DNA of 64,000 bases from Paraspadella gotoi (Eukaryota > Chaetognatha), in assembly GCA_051294375.1 (NCBI GenBank), contig CM119271.1, forward strand, positions 14,824,770 through 14,888,769, written 5' to 3'. The notes under the pieces were generated by a model. It had not been told where the DNA came from and made no database searches. It saw nothing but the letters and a program-made list of their open reading frames with translations. The position numbers and the translations under genes are program-made. Positions 11,485 through 21,940 of this stretch are shown here, in pieces; position 1 is the stretch's first letter; the number at the start of each line of letters is the position of its first letter.

Positions 11485-13015
11485 TCATTCTCCGCCCCCA
11501 ATCTCTTCTCCCTCCCTCTTAATCGTCCTCTCGGTCTCTCTCCTCTCCCTCTCCATCTCCCACTTCTTCCTCTTCTTCTCCACGGCGGCGTTGTAACGTC
11601 TCTTCTCGTTCTCGATATGCTCCTGAGTCCGCTTGTCCCGATGATACCCGTTCAACTGGAGATGCGTCCGAAGACACTCCGAGGAGACGAACTTCTCGCC
11701 GCAGATGCCGCAGGAGCAGGTGCCGGTGAGGGCGGCGTGGCGGGCGCGTTTGTGGGCCTCGAGGCTCGAACGGTCCTTCAAGAGAAGATTGCAGACGTCG
11801 CAGTGGAGTTTGAGGTGTTGCTGAAGGTCGAAGGTGTAGCTCTTGCAGAGGGTGCACTGGACGTCTTCGTGCCATGGAGGGTCGGGAGGAGGAAGGGAGG
11901 AATCTTCCATTTCCGGTTTTATCTTCGCGGATTTTTTATAAGTTTTCGTCGCTCTCGTCGTAGTCGTCGTCGTCGTCGTCGTCGGCGTCATCGTCATCTC
12001 CGACGGATAGCATCGTCTTTTGCGGACCCTGATGAGCGGACCCGGATGCGAAGACCCGGATGTAGGAACCCGGATATGAGAACCCGGATACGGCGGGAGT
12101 TCGGAAGAGGAGGACTGTGACTGGGAAGGGGACTGAGTCGACGGAACATTCCACGAGGCGGGAGAGGGCGTCATCGACGGGGAAGACTCTGGCTCCGACG
12201 ATTCGGAATACAACACGCGGACGAAAGGGTGGAAGGCGGAGTCGTGATCCTCGGATCCTTGGAGGATGACGAAAGGTTCCGACTCTTGCAACGCGTCCGG
12301 CGACGGAGTTGAGTCTTGAACAAAACCCTCTTGGAATTTCATTGAGCTGAGAGGGTGGAGATGTAGGCAATTAATTTAATGAATTAATACTATGCTATAT
12401 AGTATATACTATATAAAATACGCCTTTTTCAGTTTGAATAAACACCAACCTGCCGTCCAAGCATTGATTCTCTCCGTCGACGACTAGAACAAACTGCTGC
12501 TGCTGATGCTGTTCCTGATGCTGCGCTCCGCCGTCCGCCAGACCGACTAGAGACTGTTGTCCTTCCTCTGTCTCGATGAAGACTCTCTCCGGCCGAACGT
12601 CCTCGTCGACGCCGCCGCCTTCCAAATCGGCGCCGCCGACGACTTCGATCAAGTTCTCGGAGTCGCCTTCCACGACGACGATCTGCCGGTGCAGCGACGA
12701 CGAATTCTGCGTCGGCAGATCCTCCAGTCTCACCACGACGTACTCCGGCTCCGGAGGAAAGTAATTTTCTTCGTTCTCTCCCACGTTCGGGTCAGCCACG
12801 GCGCCTCCGTCGTCCTCGTCGGGCCACTCGAGGAGGCGCGGGGGAACGATCGTCGACGGCGCGATATTCTCGGAAGTGTCGGCGTCGCGACGCCGGCCCG
12901 CGAGTTCCTCCGACATCCGGTAGACGCGCAACTTGGCGGGGCCGACGGAGACGAGGCGACAATCGGCGTCGAAATCCTCGAAGTCGGCGGGAGAATCCTC
13001 CTCCTCCTCCGTCAT
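11485..13015 (-). CDS. C2H2 zinc-finger protein
   Basis: Two exons, 13015-12450 and 12346-11485, joined by a 103-nt intron, give 475 residues. The N-terminal half is acidic and hydrophobic-patterned, for example VVVRLEDLP, FVLVVDGENQ and VFIETEEGQQSLV, which resembles activation-type sequence. The middle is Ser/Pro-rich with a poly-Thr run. Near the C-terminus is a compact finger array. It has a degenerate first unit (CTLCKSYTFDLQQHLKLHC), a C-x2-C-x12-H-x4-H finger (CDVCNLLLKDRSSLEAHKR, then ARH) and a third beginning CGICGEKFVSSECLRTH. A basic helical tail follows (KRRYNAAVEKKRKKWEMERE). It is probably a DNA-binding transcription factor. I cannot assign an orthologue. The stretch encoding SHIRVP and GPLIRV comes from a short tandem repeat with ATCCGGGT every 15-16 bp (about 12020-12085). 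Confidence 0.85.
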
Positions 13016-13453
13016 CTTTCGAGTCTGGATTTCTTAGAAATGTTTTCGCGCTTGAATTTAAAAAGGAAGGAAAAAAAAAAGGGGGGGAATGGAGGACTGA
13101 GGATGGCGATTTGAGAAAATTCACCGACTTCGGTTTATCATCGATTTATCAACAATTAATCCCGCGATAGAATCTATGTTTTTAAATCATTTCGACTCGA
13201 TACATTTTCCCTTTTCGCCGCAATGGGGTTTTTTCTAACTTCGTTTTTTGGGGGAAAAAAAAACTTCCTCACCCCCCAAGAAAAACTAGGTCGGCCCTGG
13301 CATGAATAATAAACAAATTATTTGGGCAAAAGTTTGTAATCGTATCTCGATATAGAGAGTTGTGATAAATAGTACAATCGTAAGGCTACAGATCGCTACA
13401 ATCCGTTTTCTATGCAGTCAATTCGCAGGAGAGATGAGGGGGGGGTGTGCAGG
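13016..13453. other. Intergenic, zinc-finger gene upstream / NDUFV2 downstream
   Basis: About 440 bp with poly-A/poly-G runs near 13065-13085 and 13250-13280. I see no coding frame or repeat that I recognise. Confidence 0.55.
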
Positions 13454-14897
13454 TCAAAGATCCTCCCTGACCCCGAATCCGGGTCCCGTCGGCGGAGTAG
13501 TGAGGGTAGTGAACTCTCCGTGAGGCTCGCAGGCGTAGCGACCGGATCGCGGACCCGGTTCCGGCACTTTGCCGGATCTGAGGTCCTTGAGGATCTTTTT
13601 GATGTCTTCGGGTTTCAGGTCTTCGTAATATTCGTCGTTGATCTGTACCATGGGCGCGTTGACGCAGGCGCCGAGGCACTCCACCTGAGAAAATAGAATC
13701 CTTTAATCTTATTTACATATTGGCGTAATTTAAATAAATATCACAAAGTGATGTCGTCGTTCGTTTTATTTAGACCTTATTGATATTAATCAAAAAAAGA
13801 TTTTTTTAAAAATTTTACTCTTAAAAATTTTGAGGTTTGTAAAAGGTTTTAAACACAACTTGATCGAGGGTTTCCGAATTAATGAGGTCAATTCAAGTCA
13901 CGAGACTAGGAACTTAAAATTTTCGAAGGAAAAATTAGCGCAAATTTCCCTTTCCACTCTCTCGAGTTGTAAAAATGTTCTGATAATAACGAACCCAAAT
14001 TATTAGCTACTAAGAAGAACGAGACCTCGTGTAGCGTGAAAAGTCCGTCGGACGTCGTCTCCCCAACGTCGATGCACAACTCCTGCTTGATGGCGCACAT
14101 TATCTCGTCAGAGCCGCAGAGCCAGCAGGGCGTGGTGCCGCAGAGCTGGACGTGGTACTTGCCGATCGGATCGCGGTTGAACATGGTGTAGAAAGTGGCC
14201 ACTTCGTAGACGCGCATGCGAGGCATGTCGAGCAGGTCCGCCACGACGTGCATCGCGCTGGGAAGGCGATTGTGTGGAAGCGAGTCGTGAAGCGAGTGAA
14301 AAGAAAATTAAACATTGAAGAGACAGTAATTATTGATAAGTGTTAATGACAGAACCGTCTAATTATATAAGCAGTCCCTGAGCTTCGGATCAGGCTGTTA
14401 ACACCGTGTTACAGGCGGTTAAGCGCCCCGTCCCTCTTAACTGCCAGACGACCACCGGGCTAGAACCCCGGACCTTTGGGTTGGGAGGCGAATGACTTGC
14501 CTCCGGCACCAATGGCCGCTGATGAACGGTTGGCGGATTTTAGTCCACCATAACATCAAAAAAAGAAAGCGTGAGTGACACTTTCCTCTAAACTTTCTCA
14601 CGTGATGGGCAGCCAGCCTCCGTGCTGTCTCTGCGCGAGATCCAGAACGGGGATGAGGGCGGCGGTCTTGTGTCCCTCGGGATAATTGGACTTGATGGCC
14701 TCGATTCGCCGGAGATTCTCCTCGGTGAAGGAGAAGGGGACGCAGGAGTTGTTCTCAGGGGTGTCGCGGTGGACGAAGAGAGCATCGGCGGCGGCGGGGC
14801 GCGTTAGAGAAAAGGCGCGGGTCGGCAGGACGGGCGCACGTCGACGAGTCAGGGCGGCGCCGCGACGCAGCACCGTTAACGCTGAGGCGCTCAACAT
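13454..14897 (-). CDS. NDUFV2: NADH dehydrogenase flavoprotein 2, 24-kDa subunit of complex I
   Basis: Three exons, 14897-14602, 14257-14026 and 13684-13454, give 252 residues (human 249). The protein carries the N1a [2Fe-2S] cluster in the NADH-oxidising arm of mitochondrial complex I. The first 30 residues are rich in Arg and Ala and lack acidic residues, as expected of a mitochondrial presequence. The core is nearly invariant: [28 protein letters not shown], then [20 protein letters not shown]. The cluster cysteines are present as CGTTPC (C-x4-C) and ECLGAC (C-x3-C). The C-terminus [10 protein letters not shown] matches the family. Intron 1 holds a second kind of tRNA-derived SINE. The donor of exon 2 (GAG|GTCTCG) is weak, but phase and homology fix it. 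Confidence 0.97.
14360..14545 (-). mobile_element. tRNA-derived SINE of a second family
   Basis: On the minus strand the element has a B-box (GGTTCTAGCCC) and, upstream, an A-box-like GGTGCCGGAGG. The tRNA-like head is followed by CAGTTAAGAGGGACGGGGCG and TGTAACACGGTGTTAACAG. It lies in NDUFV2 intron 1 and does not share the body of the 5880/36330 elements. A functional tRNA gene is unlikely because no complete cloverleaf is evident. Confidence 0.6.
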
Positions 14898-15564
14898 CGT
14901 TTTTGTTTGTTTTTTTTAAATCTTAATACTTTTGTTTTTACGCGGAAAACGGATGAGGAAGCTCAGTGGGTGAGTCGGTCAATCAAAAACCATGAGGACT
15001 TTGATGATGCAAGAAAAAAAAAATGTTATTCATTTTATATAATTTAGTATTAAACAAATGGGTCAAAACAAAATATCGTCTTAATCGATTTTACAAATAA
15101 TTTTTGCACGTGAACGTGATTTTTTATGAAAAAAAAAACTAATCGGGAAACTGGAAGGACTAACACTAAAAAAGGGAAGATATTAGAATGTTGCTCGACC
15201 GATTCCATGGATTCCATAGACTCTGAAACTGATATCTTTAAGAAAACAAGGGAGCTTGATTAATGAAGATAATAATTTTCTAATTAATAGAATTAATTAA
15301 TTAATTAAACCCCACGAAATACTTCGTCGTAAAACGTCGCACGTCAGTCCTACCGACTCCATTCATAAATCGCAAACAAAATTAGACAAAGAATAAATAA
15401 ATTACAGCAATAACAGATTGCAACTAAGCTGGTAATCGACGCATAGTCAGAATTGCCTTTTTTTTTAAAAGGAGAAGAGCAATTCCACTAAATATTCGAT
15501 TTAAGACGAAACTGTTTTTAGCATTGAGACATTCAGTCAACTCAAATTCTCCTCATTCTCTTTT
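14898..15564. other. Intergenic, NDUFV2 upstream region
   Basis: AT-rich spacer. A perfect E-box CACGTG lies near 15107, about 210 bp upstream of the NDUFV2 start, and is a plausible promoter element. Runs of TTAA/AATTAATT are at about 15290-15310. No coding frame is seen. Confidence 0.5.
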
Positions 15565-16901
15565 TCATCTCAAAAACGCCTCCCCGCCAGCGCCGCCGAA
15601 CAAGTCTCTATGACGCTTATTCAACCGCTTCTTGATACAGATTCCGAATGAGTCTCCGGCCGTCTTCCGCATGTAGGCCAACAACGTCCGTTTACTCTCC
15701 CTGTTTTCTTTCTTGATCATGAGGTGACCATAAGGGTGGATGTTTTCGAATTGGAGGACCCACTCCTCGTACTCTTGGAGGAAGTAGGCTCGGTGAGGAA
15801 GGTCGGGAGTTTCTTGGAGTCTGTCCAAGTATTTTTGGGAGAGGATTCGCCCGAATTCGTACATGCACGAGTTGAGGAAGCGGAATTCGTCCGAGTTGGT
15901 CCGTTCGAACCGATGGCCGGGAATTCTCTTCAGCGCTTCGATCTGGTTTGGAAATTGAAACGGTTGACTTTAAAATTGTCGATTAATAAACATCATTTAT
16001 TGAATTAATTACACTAACTTTAAGAGCGAAGTTGGAGTTCGGAGGAGCGACGCCGGGATGAGGAAGAATGGCGTCGCCGGAAGAGGAACGAGGAGAGAAT
16101 CGCCAGTTGGAGACGACGGCGTCGAGACGCTCGATGGGTGCGCGATTCGGCGTCGAGAAGGAAACGTCGTCGACGACGCCGTCCGCGTCAGTGTCAATTT
16201 TTATGGCGGGAATGTCGACGCCGCCGTTCGCTCCACCGACGTCGCCAGGGGCTTCGACCAAATCGACGACGTCCAAAGGGCGCCGCGCTGTCTTTGCCCG
16301 TTTCCAAGGGACCAAAGGGGCGTCGGCGGCGTCGGAAAAACGTTTACGGTCGCGGGAAATTCGGACCGGAAAGGATTCGTCCGTTTCTTCCGCCTCTGCG
16401 AACGCCGTCCTTTCTTTGACGCCCGAGATGCCGACTTCGACCTTGAAGGGAAAGAGAGATTTTGGTGGTTATTTCAAATTGTTATTTAAAATTGTTATTT
16501 AAAATGTAATAAACTAAGAAACTGTACATAAATTAGAAAGAGTCGTCACCTCTAAAGTTTATTAATTAACCGAAATGATTTTTTATGAATTTGTTCATTC
16601 ATTTCAGTAAAATGCTATCTTGCCCCTCACTTTACTAACGTGATAACGTTAGACAATAGACAATATACACGCTATACATCCTAATACCTTTTAAATTAGA
16701 AGATATTTCGATTTAAAAAAAATGTTCAAACAATCAAACCCGCCCGGCGCCCCACTCCCACAACCTCCAACTCGACGTCCCGTCCGACGCCGCCAACCGT
16801 CCCTCCAAATAAGCGTCGCAAAGATGACGCCGCCCTGCGAACCGACGTCCCTCGGGCGTCTCGAAGAGAACCAAGAGGCTGGCGTCGGTGAGGGCGGCCA
16901 T
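15565..16901 (-). CDS. Unrecognised 320-aa protein, possible MBD-like N-terminus
   Basis: Three exons join in phase: 16901-16740, 16441-16019 and 15942-15565. The ATG at 16901 has a strong context (GAAATGGCC). Residues 10-35 read LVLFETPEGRRFAGRRHL followed by DAYLEG. This resembles the TPxGRRFxSRxxLxxYLxG pattern of methyl-CpG-binding or TAM-type domains, but only this strand-loop-helix piece is visible, so the comparison is weak. The middle 140 residues are low-complexity with a basic patch (PWKRAKTARR). The last 126 residues look folded and helical: FRFLNSCMYEFGRILSQKYL, YFLQEYEEWVLQFENIHPYG and SKRTLLAYMRKTAGDSFG. I do not recognise this C-terminal domain. The first donor (CGG|GTTTGA) is poor, so the link between exon 1 and the rest is less sure than exons 2-3. 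Confidence 0.65.
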
Positions 16902-17210
16902 TTCATCGCCGCCTCCGTTAGGATCTTGAGGAAGGAGAGCTCCATGTTGTGGAGCTCGTTGACGACGCCAAGAGGCTGTGGGCCATGACTGGATTGTTTT
17001 TTTTTTATGGTATAATAACTGGAAACAAGATTTAAACCGCAAGTAATTCAACAGAGAGAGGAGAATTCAGCAACCATTTGTTTAATTGTTAACTGAGAGA
17101 TATCGAGTCCAAAGTCGAGAAATAACGTAAAAATAACAACGAAAAACAACAATAACATTAAATCAAGGAAGCAACTGTCAACCGCCGAATCGCCTTCGCA
17201 TCCTCCAACA

Positions 17211-19206
17211 TCACGACGTGTCCATCTGCCCCACCTCCGCTCCCTCCTTCAACTCCGCCAACAATCGGTTGCAATGAGACCCCAACTGCTCCACGGCGAG
17301 TTTGAAGAGAACTTCGGGCGGGAGTTGCCCGATGCTCTCCACTCGAAAGATGAAGTGTCTCCGGATCTTCCTGAGACGGACGAGGTCTTTGAGGTCCTCG
17401 TGTCTCAACGCCTCCCGCGAGGAGTTGTCGAGGCGAGCGTTCTTGACCACGACGACTTTGGGTGAATCTGGATCAGCGGGGTCTTTGGGTGCAAGGCCGA
17501 GGACGCCCTTGGGGAAGCACTTTACGAGCCGCTTGGCCAGAGGACCGGCCGGGATCTCGCGGGTGAGTTCGAGGTGTGGCATGAGACGGTAGGAGGCAGT
17601 TCCGACCGGAGAGAATTTCGCGTGGTCTTTGCCAATCCCCTTTGGGGGAGGGAGACAAGAATAAACATAGATTTTTACGATTTTTAATAAAACCTTTTAT
17701 ATTATTACTAAATAAGGTTTAAAGGAAAAAAATTAGAAAGGAGGATGAAACCTTGCAGCAGTGAAGAATCATGTCGATTTCCTGTCCCGGTCGAAGGGTG
17801 GCGATGAGGATGTCGTCGTGCACGGGCTTCACTCCGCCGACGCCGAACTTCGTCTCTTGGTCGCCGAACGGGCGCCACTCCAAATATTTGGACGTCACCT
17901 TGTGATGCAAGTAAAGGTCATCCGCGTCCGTCGCATCCGCGTCCGCCGCTGATTAGTCGAGGGAAAAGCGAATACGTTATCAACGGAATGAACCAATCGA
18001 AACGACTTGCTCGGCCTCGTGACGTGATTGGTCGTCCTCTTTGCGAATCATCAGGCAGACTTGACTGCAATTTCAGACCGACCAATGGACGACAGACAGA
18101 CTGAGGGATCGATGGTTGGGATTCCAAAGAGAACTCATGGCAATTTTTTCAATATTCAACCGCAAGAAAAAATCCTTCAAATAAAAATTTAATATTCGTA
18201 ATCGTCTCCTTTGTCGATCACTATGTTTATTTCATCGTTCAATATATATATTTTTTGTAAACATAATACTTTATCTTCACAATACTAATCGTCTACGATG
18301 TGAAAACTGAAATATGGTTTTACTACAGGGTGAACCTCCTAACCAGGATTCTTAACGCATTTCACTTTGAGGTGAAAGACGAGAGTCGTATCTTCGACGG
18401 GCGCCTGGTCGGGATCGCCAAAGTCCTTGGCGGGCCACTCGAGGAGCCGAGGGTCGGCGAAGATGGGGACGAGGCCGAGACGATGCGCCAGGAACTCGTC
18501 GTGGATGATGGAAGTGTTGTTGTAGACAAAGACTTTCTCGATGGCGACGGCGGGGATCTCGGCGATGAGGATGCGGCGGAACGCGTTGGCGATGCTTCAA
18601 AAGAAAAGGGAGAAAACGGTTATTATCTCAATAAGAATATATTCAAGACCGCACACCCTAAAATTACTATCTGTTTGTCATGCTATACCAGAGTAGCTGT
18701 AGTTTCTTTTGAAATTTTAGACTGAGTTCCTTTCTATATTGTAGGAGATGATTATTTAATATGATTTTTAATGAGATTGAATTTCTCAATCTAATTTACA
18801 TATTGTAGTATTAAATCTAAATGTGTCCATTTTCATTTTGGATTTCAATATTGGTCATGTTTTTCGGTTTTTCAGCAGCAAAATAGAGTCTTTAGCAATG
18901 TTAATGATTAACATGAGTTAACTAATTAATTAATAATAATAATTTGGCACTTAAAGAGTTAACTTGCTCATATTTAGTGTTTCCATGCCACGATTCCCTC
19001 TTCCACCTGCAATCGATGTTGATGAGATCCAACTCCATCTCGTTTTCCTCGATCCGTTTCACTTGGATCTTCAAGTCTCTCTTGAAGGTTTCGAAATCCC
19101 AGGAGTCGTCGTATCCGTCCCACGTTCCTGGATAGTCCGTCCCGTGGGTGTTCTCCACCGAATACTCGGTCAGGTCCACGTAGTTGCGGATATCGGACAC
19201 CGGCAT
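17211..19206 (-). CDS. POLR1C: RNA polymerases I and III subunit RPAC1
   Basis: Four exons, 19206-19007, 18594-18344, 17948-17752 and 17639-17211, give 358 residues (human 346). RPAC1 is the alpha-like subunit that pairs with POLR1D to nucleate assembly of RNA polymerases I and III in the nucleus. The start [20 protein letters not shown] matches the family. The alpha-dimerisation motif [20 protein letters not shown] is split by intron 1 exactly at CS|IANAF. Further blocks are [40 protein letters not shown] and [18 protein letters not shown]. The neighbour on the upstream side is SURF6, another nucleolar/rRNA gene, only about 280 bp away. Intron 2 (17949-18343) holds a cluster of CCAAT boxes. 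Phase and homology agree throughout. Confidence 0.97.
17985..18095. promoter_or_regulatory. CCAAT-box cluster inside POLR1C intron 2
   Basis: Three CCAAT/ATTGG pentamers in about 100 bp: AACCAATCG near 17990, GTGACGTGATTGG near 18020-18030 and GACCAATGG near 18080. The middle one is fused to a CRE-like half site. The stretch is GC-richer than the surrounding intron. It could be an internal promoter or enhancer; that is inference from motif density only. Confidence 0.35.
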
Positions 19207-19484
19207 TTTTTGGGTTTTTTTTTTTTTGTTTATTATAAAAAGTAAACCTAAGTTTTCTCTAAAAGCTAAATCATCTGTTTTGTCGAAAAACGAAAACAAC
19301 CATAATTTATAACAAAGTAAAACGGGAACTTGGGTCTTCTTTGCTCGCAGAACAAATTTCCTTCAAGTGACTCAGTGAAACAAAACAACAATAACGCATT
19401 TATCAAACAAAATAAACGAATATTTTATCTTCACACAACAAGTTTTTCTCTTCCCTTTTTTCTCTCTCTCTCTCTCTCTCCGAA

Positions 19485-20580
19485 TCAAACGTCCGGCGCG
19501 TTTAGTCCCGGAATCAATCTTCCCTTCTTCGTCAGTCTCTTCAATTTCTTCGAAATCTTCTCGTCTTTTTTGGCGCGAATGTTCGTCGCGCGTTTCTGCT
19601 TCTTGGCCGCCATTTTCTCGTCCACTTCCTTCTCTCGCTTCTCCCACTTTTTCTTTCGTTGCTCTTTTATTTTTTCCTTTCGTTTGATGGACTTTTTGAG
19701 GAGGGCCTCGTCGTCTTTCACCTTGAGAGAGAGAGAGAGAGAGTTAGTTAACATAAATATATTTAATATTCATTATATATAATAAATTTTCCAGCATCAT
19801 TTTCTTTAATAGTTTAATTCGTGTATTCATCATCCCAATTTTCAACCCTCCCCCCTCATCATCCTAATTTCCAATCCTCCCCCTCCTCACCTTAACCCCC
19901 TTGGCCTTCATCATCATGTTCCCCCACGCCACCCTCTCCTCCATCTCCTCCCCTCCTTCTCGTCCTCCCGCTTCTTCTTCTTTATCTTCTCCTTTGTCTC
20001 CTCCAAAGTCTTCAAGTGTCTCGCAAAGTCTTTCCCATCTGCTTCTCTCTCTCCGTCGACGAGGCCGATTTTCCCGAAGAGATAATCCGACTCGTCGTCG
20101 TCTTTTTCGTCGTCGTCGTCGTCTTCGCCTCGTCCTCTTCTCCCCTTTCTCTTCCTCCTCCTTCGCCCCTTTGACCGCTTTATTCTTGGCGTCCTTCTTC
20201 GTCGAGCGTCCCTTCAACTCTGCCTTTCGTCTCTCCTTTTTGTCTTTCTTGTCGATCTTTTTCTTCTTGGATTTGGAAGCGGCGTCTGGGTCGCCGACTG
20301 CTGCTGCAGCGGCGGCGTTCTTTTTCATCCCCGCGGCGCCGCCGTTGGCAACTAGCGTCGTGTTTCTCTTCTTGACGAGAATCCTCTTAGAGCGAAACTG
20401 ATTCAAGGCGCGCCGGACGACGGCCTCAACTTCCTCGGGTTTGCACTCGACCGAAGCGGCGCTCTTTTTGGCGCCGGTTGTGGGTTCGGCGCCGGTTGTC
20501 GAGCCAGAGTCACCGAAAAAGTTTCTGAAGAAATCCTCTTGGATTCGAATGTCTTTTAAAATCTCTAACGTCGTTCCCAT
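19485..20580 (-). CDS. SURF6: SURF6-family ribosome biogenesis protein, frame broken twice in exon 1
   Basis: Two exons, 20580-19891 and 19721-19485. SURF6 is a basic nucleolar protein that works in rRNA processing and ribosome assembly. The last exon is diagnostic: DDEALLKKSIKRKEKIKEQ and then KWEKREKEVDEKM, KKDEKISKKL and KKGRLIPG match the SURF6 C-terminal domain. Exon 1 starts MGTTLEILKDIRIQEDFF and is Lys/Ala-rich. Between about 20150 and 19960 the frame leading from the start becomes an implausible poly-Arg stretch. The next frame over instead encodes a SURF6-like acidic block (DYLFGKIGLVDGEREADGKD, ARHLKTLEETKEKIKKKRED). The original frame is then needed again for EERVAWGNMMMKAKGVK and the splice. 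Two compensating single-base shifts are implied, by sequencing error or real mutation. Confidence 0.85.
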
Positions 20581-21940
20581 TTTCGTTGGAGGGAATTTTT
20601 ATCTTTCTAGACGTTAAACGAGGCGAAAACGAAATAAAAACATTAAACCGTTATTTAAATTATTATTAAATAAAAAGTTTTTTTTTTATCTCGTAGATCA
20701 AAGCAACTGAGGGGGAATATAAGGGCGGAACAGACGATTCCACAAAATATATATATTAATTATTTATAACATGGATACTTCAGTGTAAAAGCTGTGTATA
20801 TAGTATACATATTTTTTTGAAGAAAAATAAAAGTTTTTTTTTAAAAGAAAAAGCTTCATCGAAGCTATACGAATGACGTCATCGCAAACGGATGACGTCA
20901 CTCGACTGACGTCATCGCAAATAATGACGTCAATCGTTTTTGTTTCGATCTATTTTTGGACTTTTCGATCGGAAAACGAAATTCGGAGGAAATCATCGAT
21001 TTAAAAACGAAAACGATTCTTCGGTGTAAAATATAAATGCGTAGACCGAGAAAAAAAATAATATTAGTGAGTTAATATCTGGTGAAATTTCCAAACTCTT
21101 TTTTTTATGACTTTTCTGCTACACGAACTTCAAACGACACGCAAATTAAGCGCATAAGTTAAAAGGCTTTTAGCTTTTTCGAATTTGGAACCGCGAAGCT
21201 TAAGATTTACGAAGCTTTCGGATGCAGAAAAAAAAATTGGACGCATGAAACACGGAAACAAAAAAAAAATAAAAACCCAAAATTTGTTAAAATGCCTCAA
21301 AAAAATTGTTCAGTCACGCTAATTAGTAGTGTAAACTAGCGCAATATTTATTTAAACATGCCGATTAAAATTTCCCAACCCGGATTGTATATAATCATAG
21401 TTTACTATATAATCTATTATGTATCTTAATAGAACTGATGGCGAATCATATATCGTGCGGGAAAAGACAAATCACATATAAAACCAAGCGTAAGCAACGG
21501 AAAAACCGACAAACTCAGCTACCGAAAACCGCGTCCGCTTTCCTATCACTAATAATACTATTAGAAAAGCCTAAAAAGAAGGAGTATGAGCCAGGAGGAT
21601 GTCTTTTGCCTACGGGATTGAAATAAAAAAGGATAAACCGCGGGCGACGAAGTTGGTTGGTGAGTAATAAGAAGCCGCGTTCGGTACTCGGGTGTCCAAG
21701 CGGGGGAATATGGCGAAGAGGATTTGGAGGCGTGTCGCGAGTCATTGACTTGGGGCTCAAACCAATGCTGATGTATTCAAAGTTAAAAACTTTTTCCCCT
21801 CGCCCGAATCTTTAAATAACTTTTCAAGCAAAAGGCTAGAGGAAATCACAAATTGTTCCCCCACTCGTTTCCAAGGTTTGTGGTCATATGTGGATCCCGT
21901 GATTCTCATAACACACAAAACTTCCTTCCAAGGACGGAGT
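20581..21940. other. Intergenic, SURF6 upstream / EHBP1 downstream
   Basis: A 1.36-kb AT-rich spacer. The part next to SURF6 carries the CRE cluster described separately. The rest (about 21000-21870) shows no coding frame or recognised repeat. Confidence 0.55.
20874..20932. promoter_or_regulatory. Four CRE palindromes upstream of SURF6
   Basis: The palindrome TGACGTCA occurs at 20874-20881, 20893-20900, 20907-20914 and 20925-20932, four perfect copies in 59 bp. It is the consensus full site for CREB/ATF bZIP factors. The cluster lies about 300 bp upstream of the SURF6 start codon and about 930 bp beyond the EHBP1 stop, so it most likely belongs to the SURF6 promoter. Confidence 0.75.

Noticed and set aside
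14430-14540. Functional tRNA gene
   Set aside because: B-box and A-box-like elements are present, but I cannot fold a full cloverleaf and the sequence continues into a non-tRNA tail, as in a SINE.
16691-16945. Alternative frame with MELSFLKILTEAAM over the first exon of the 320-aa gene
   Set aside because: The frame turns into Arg/Gly/Pro-rich noise and does not join in phase to the next exon. The frame starting at 16901 does, and has a strong start context.
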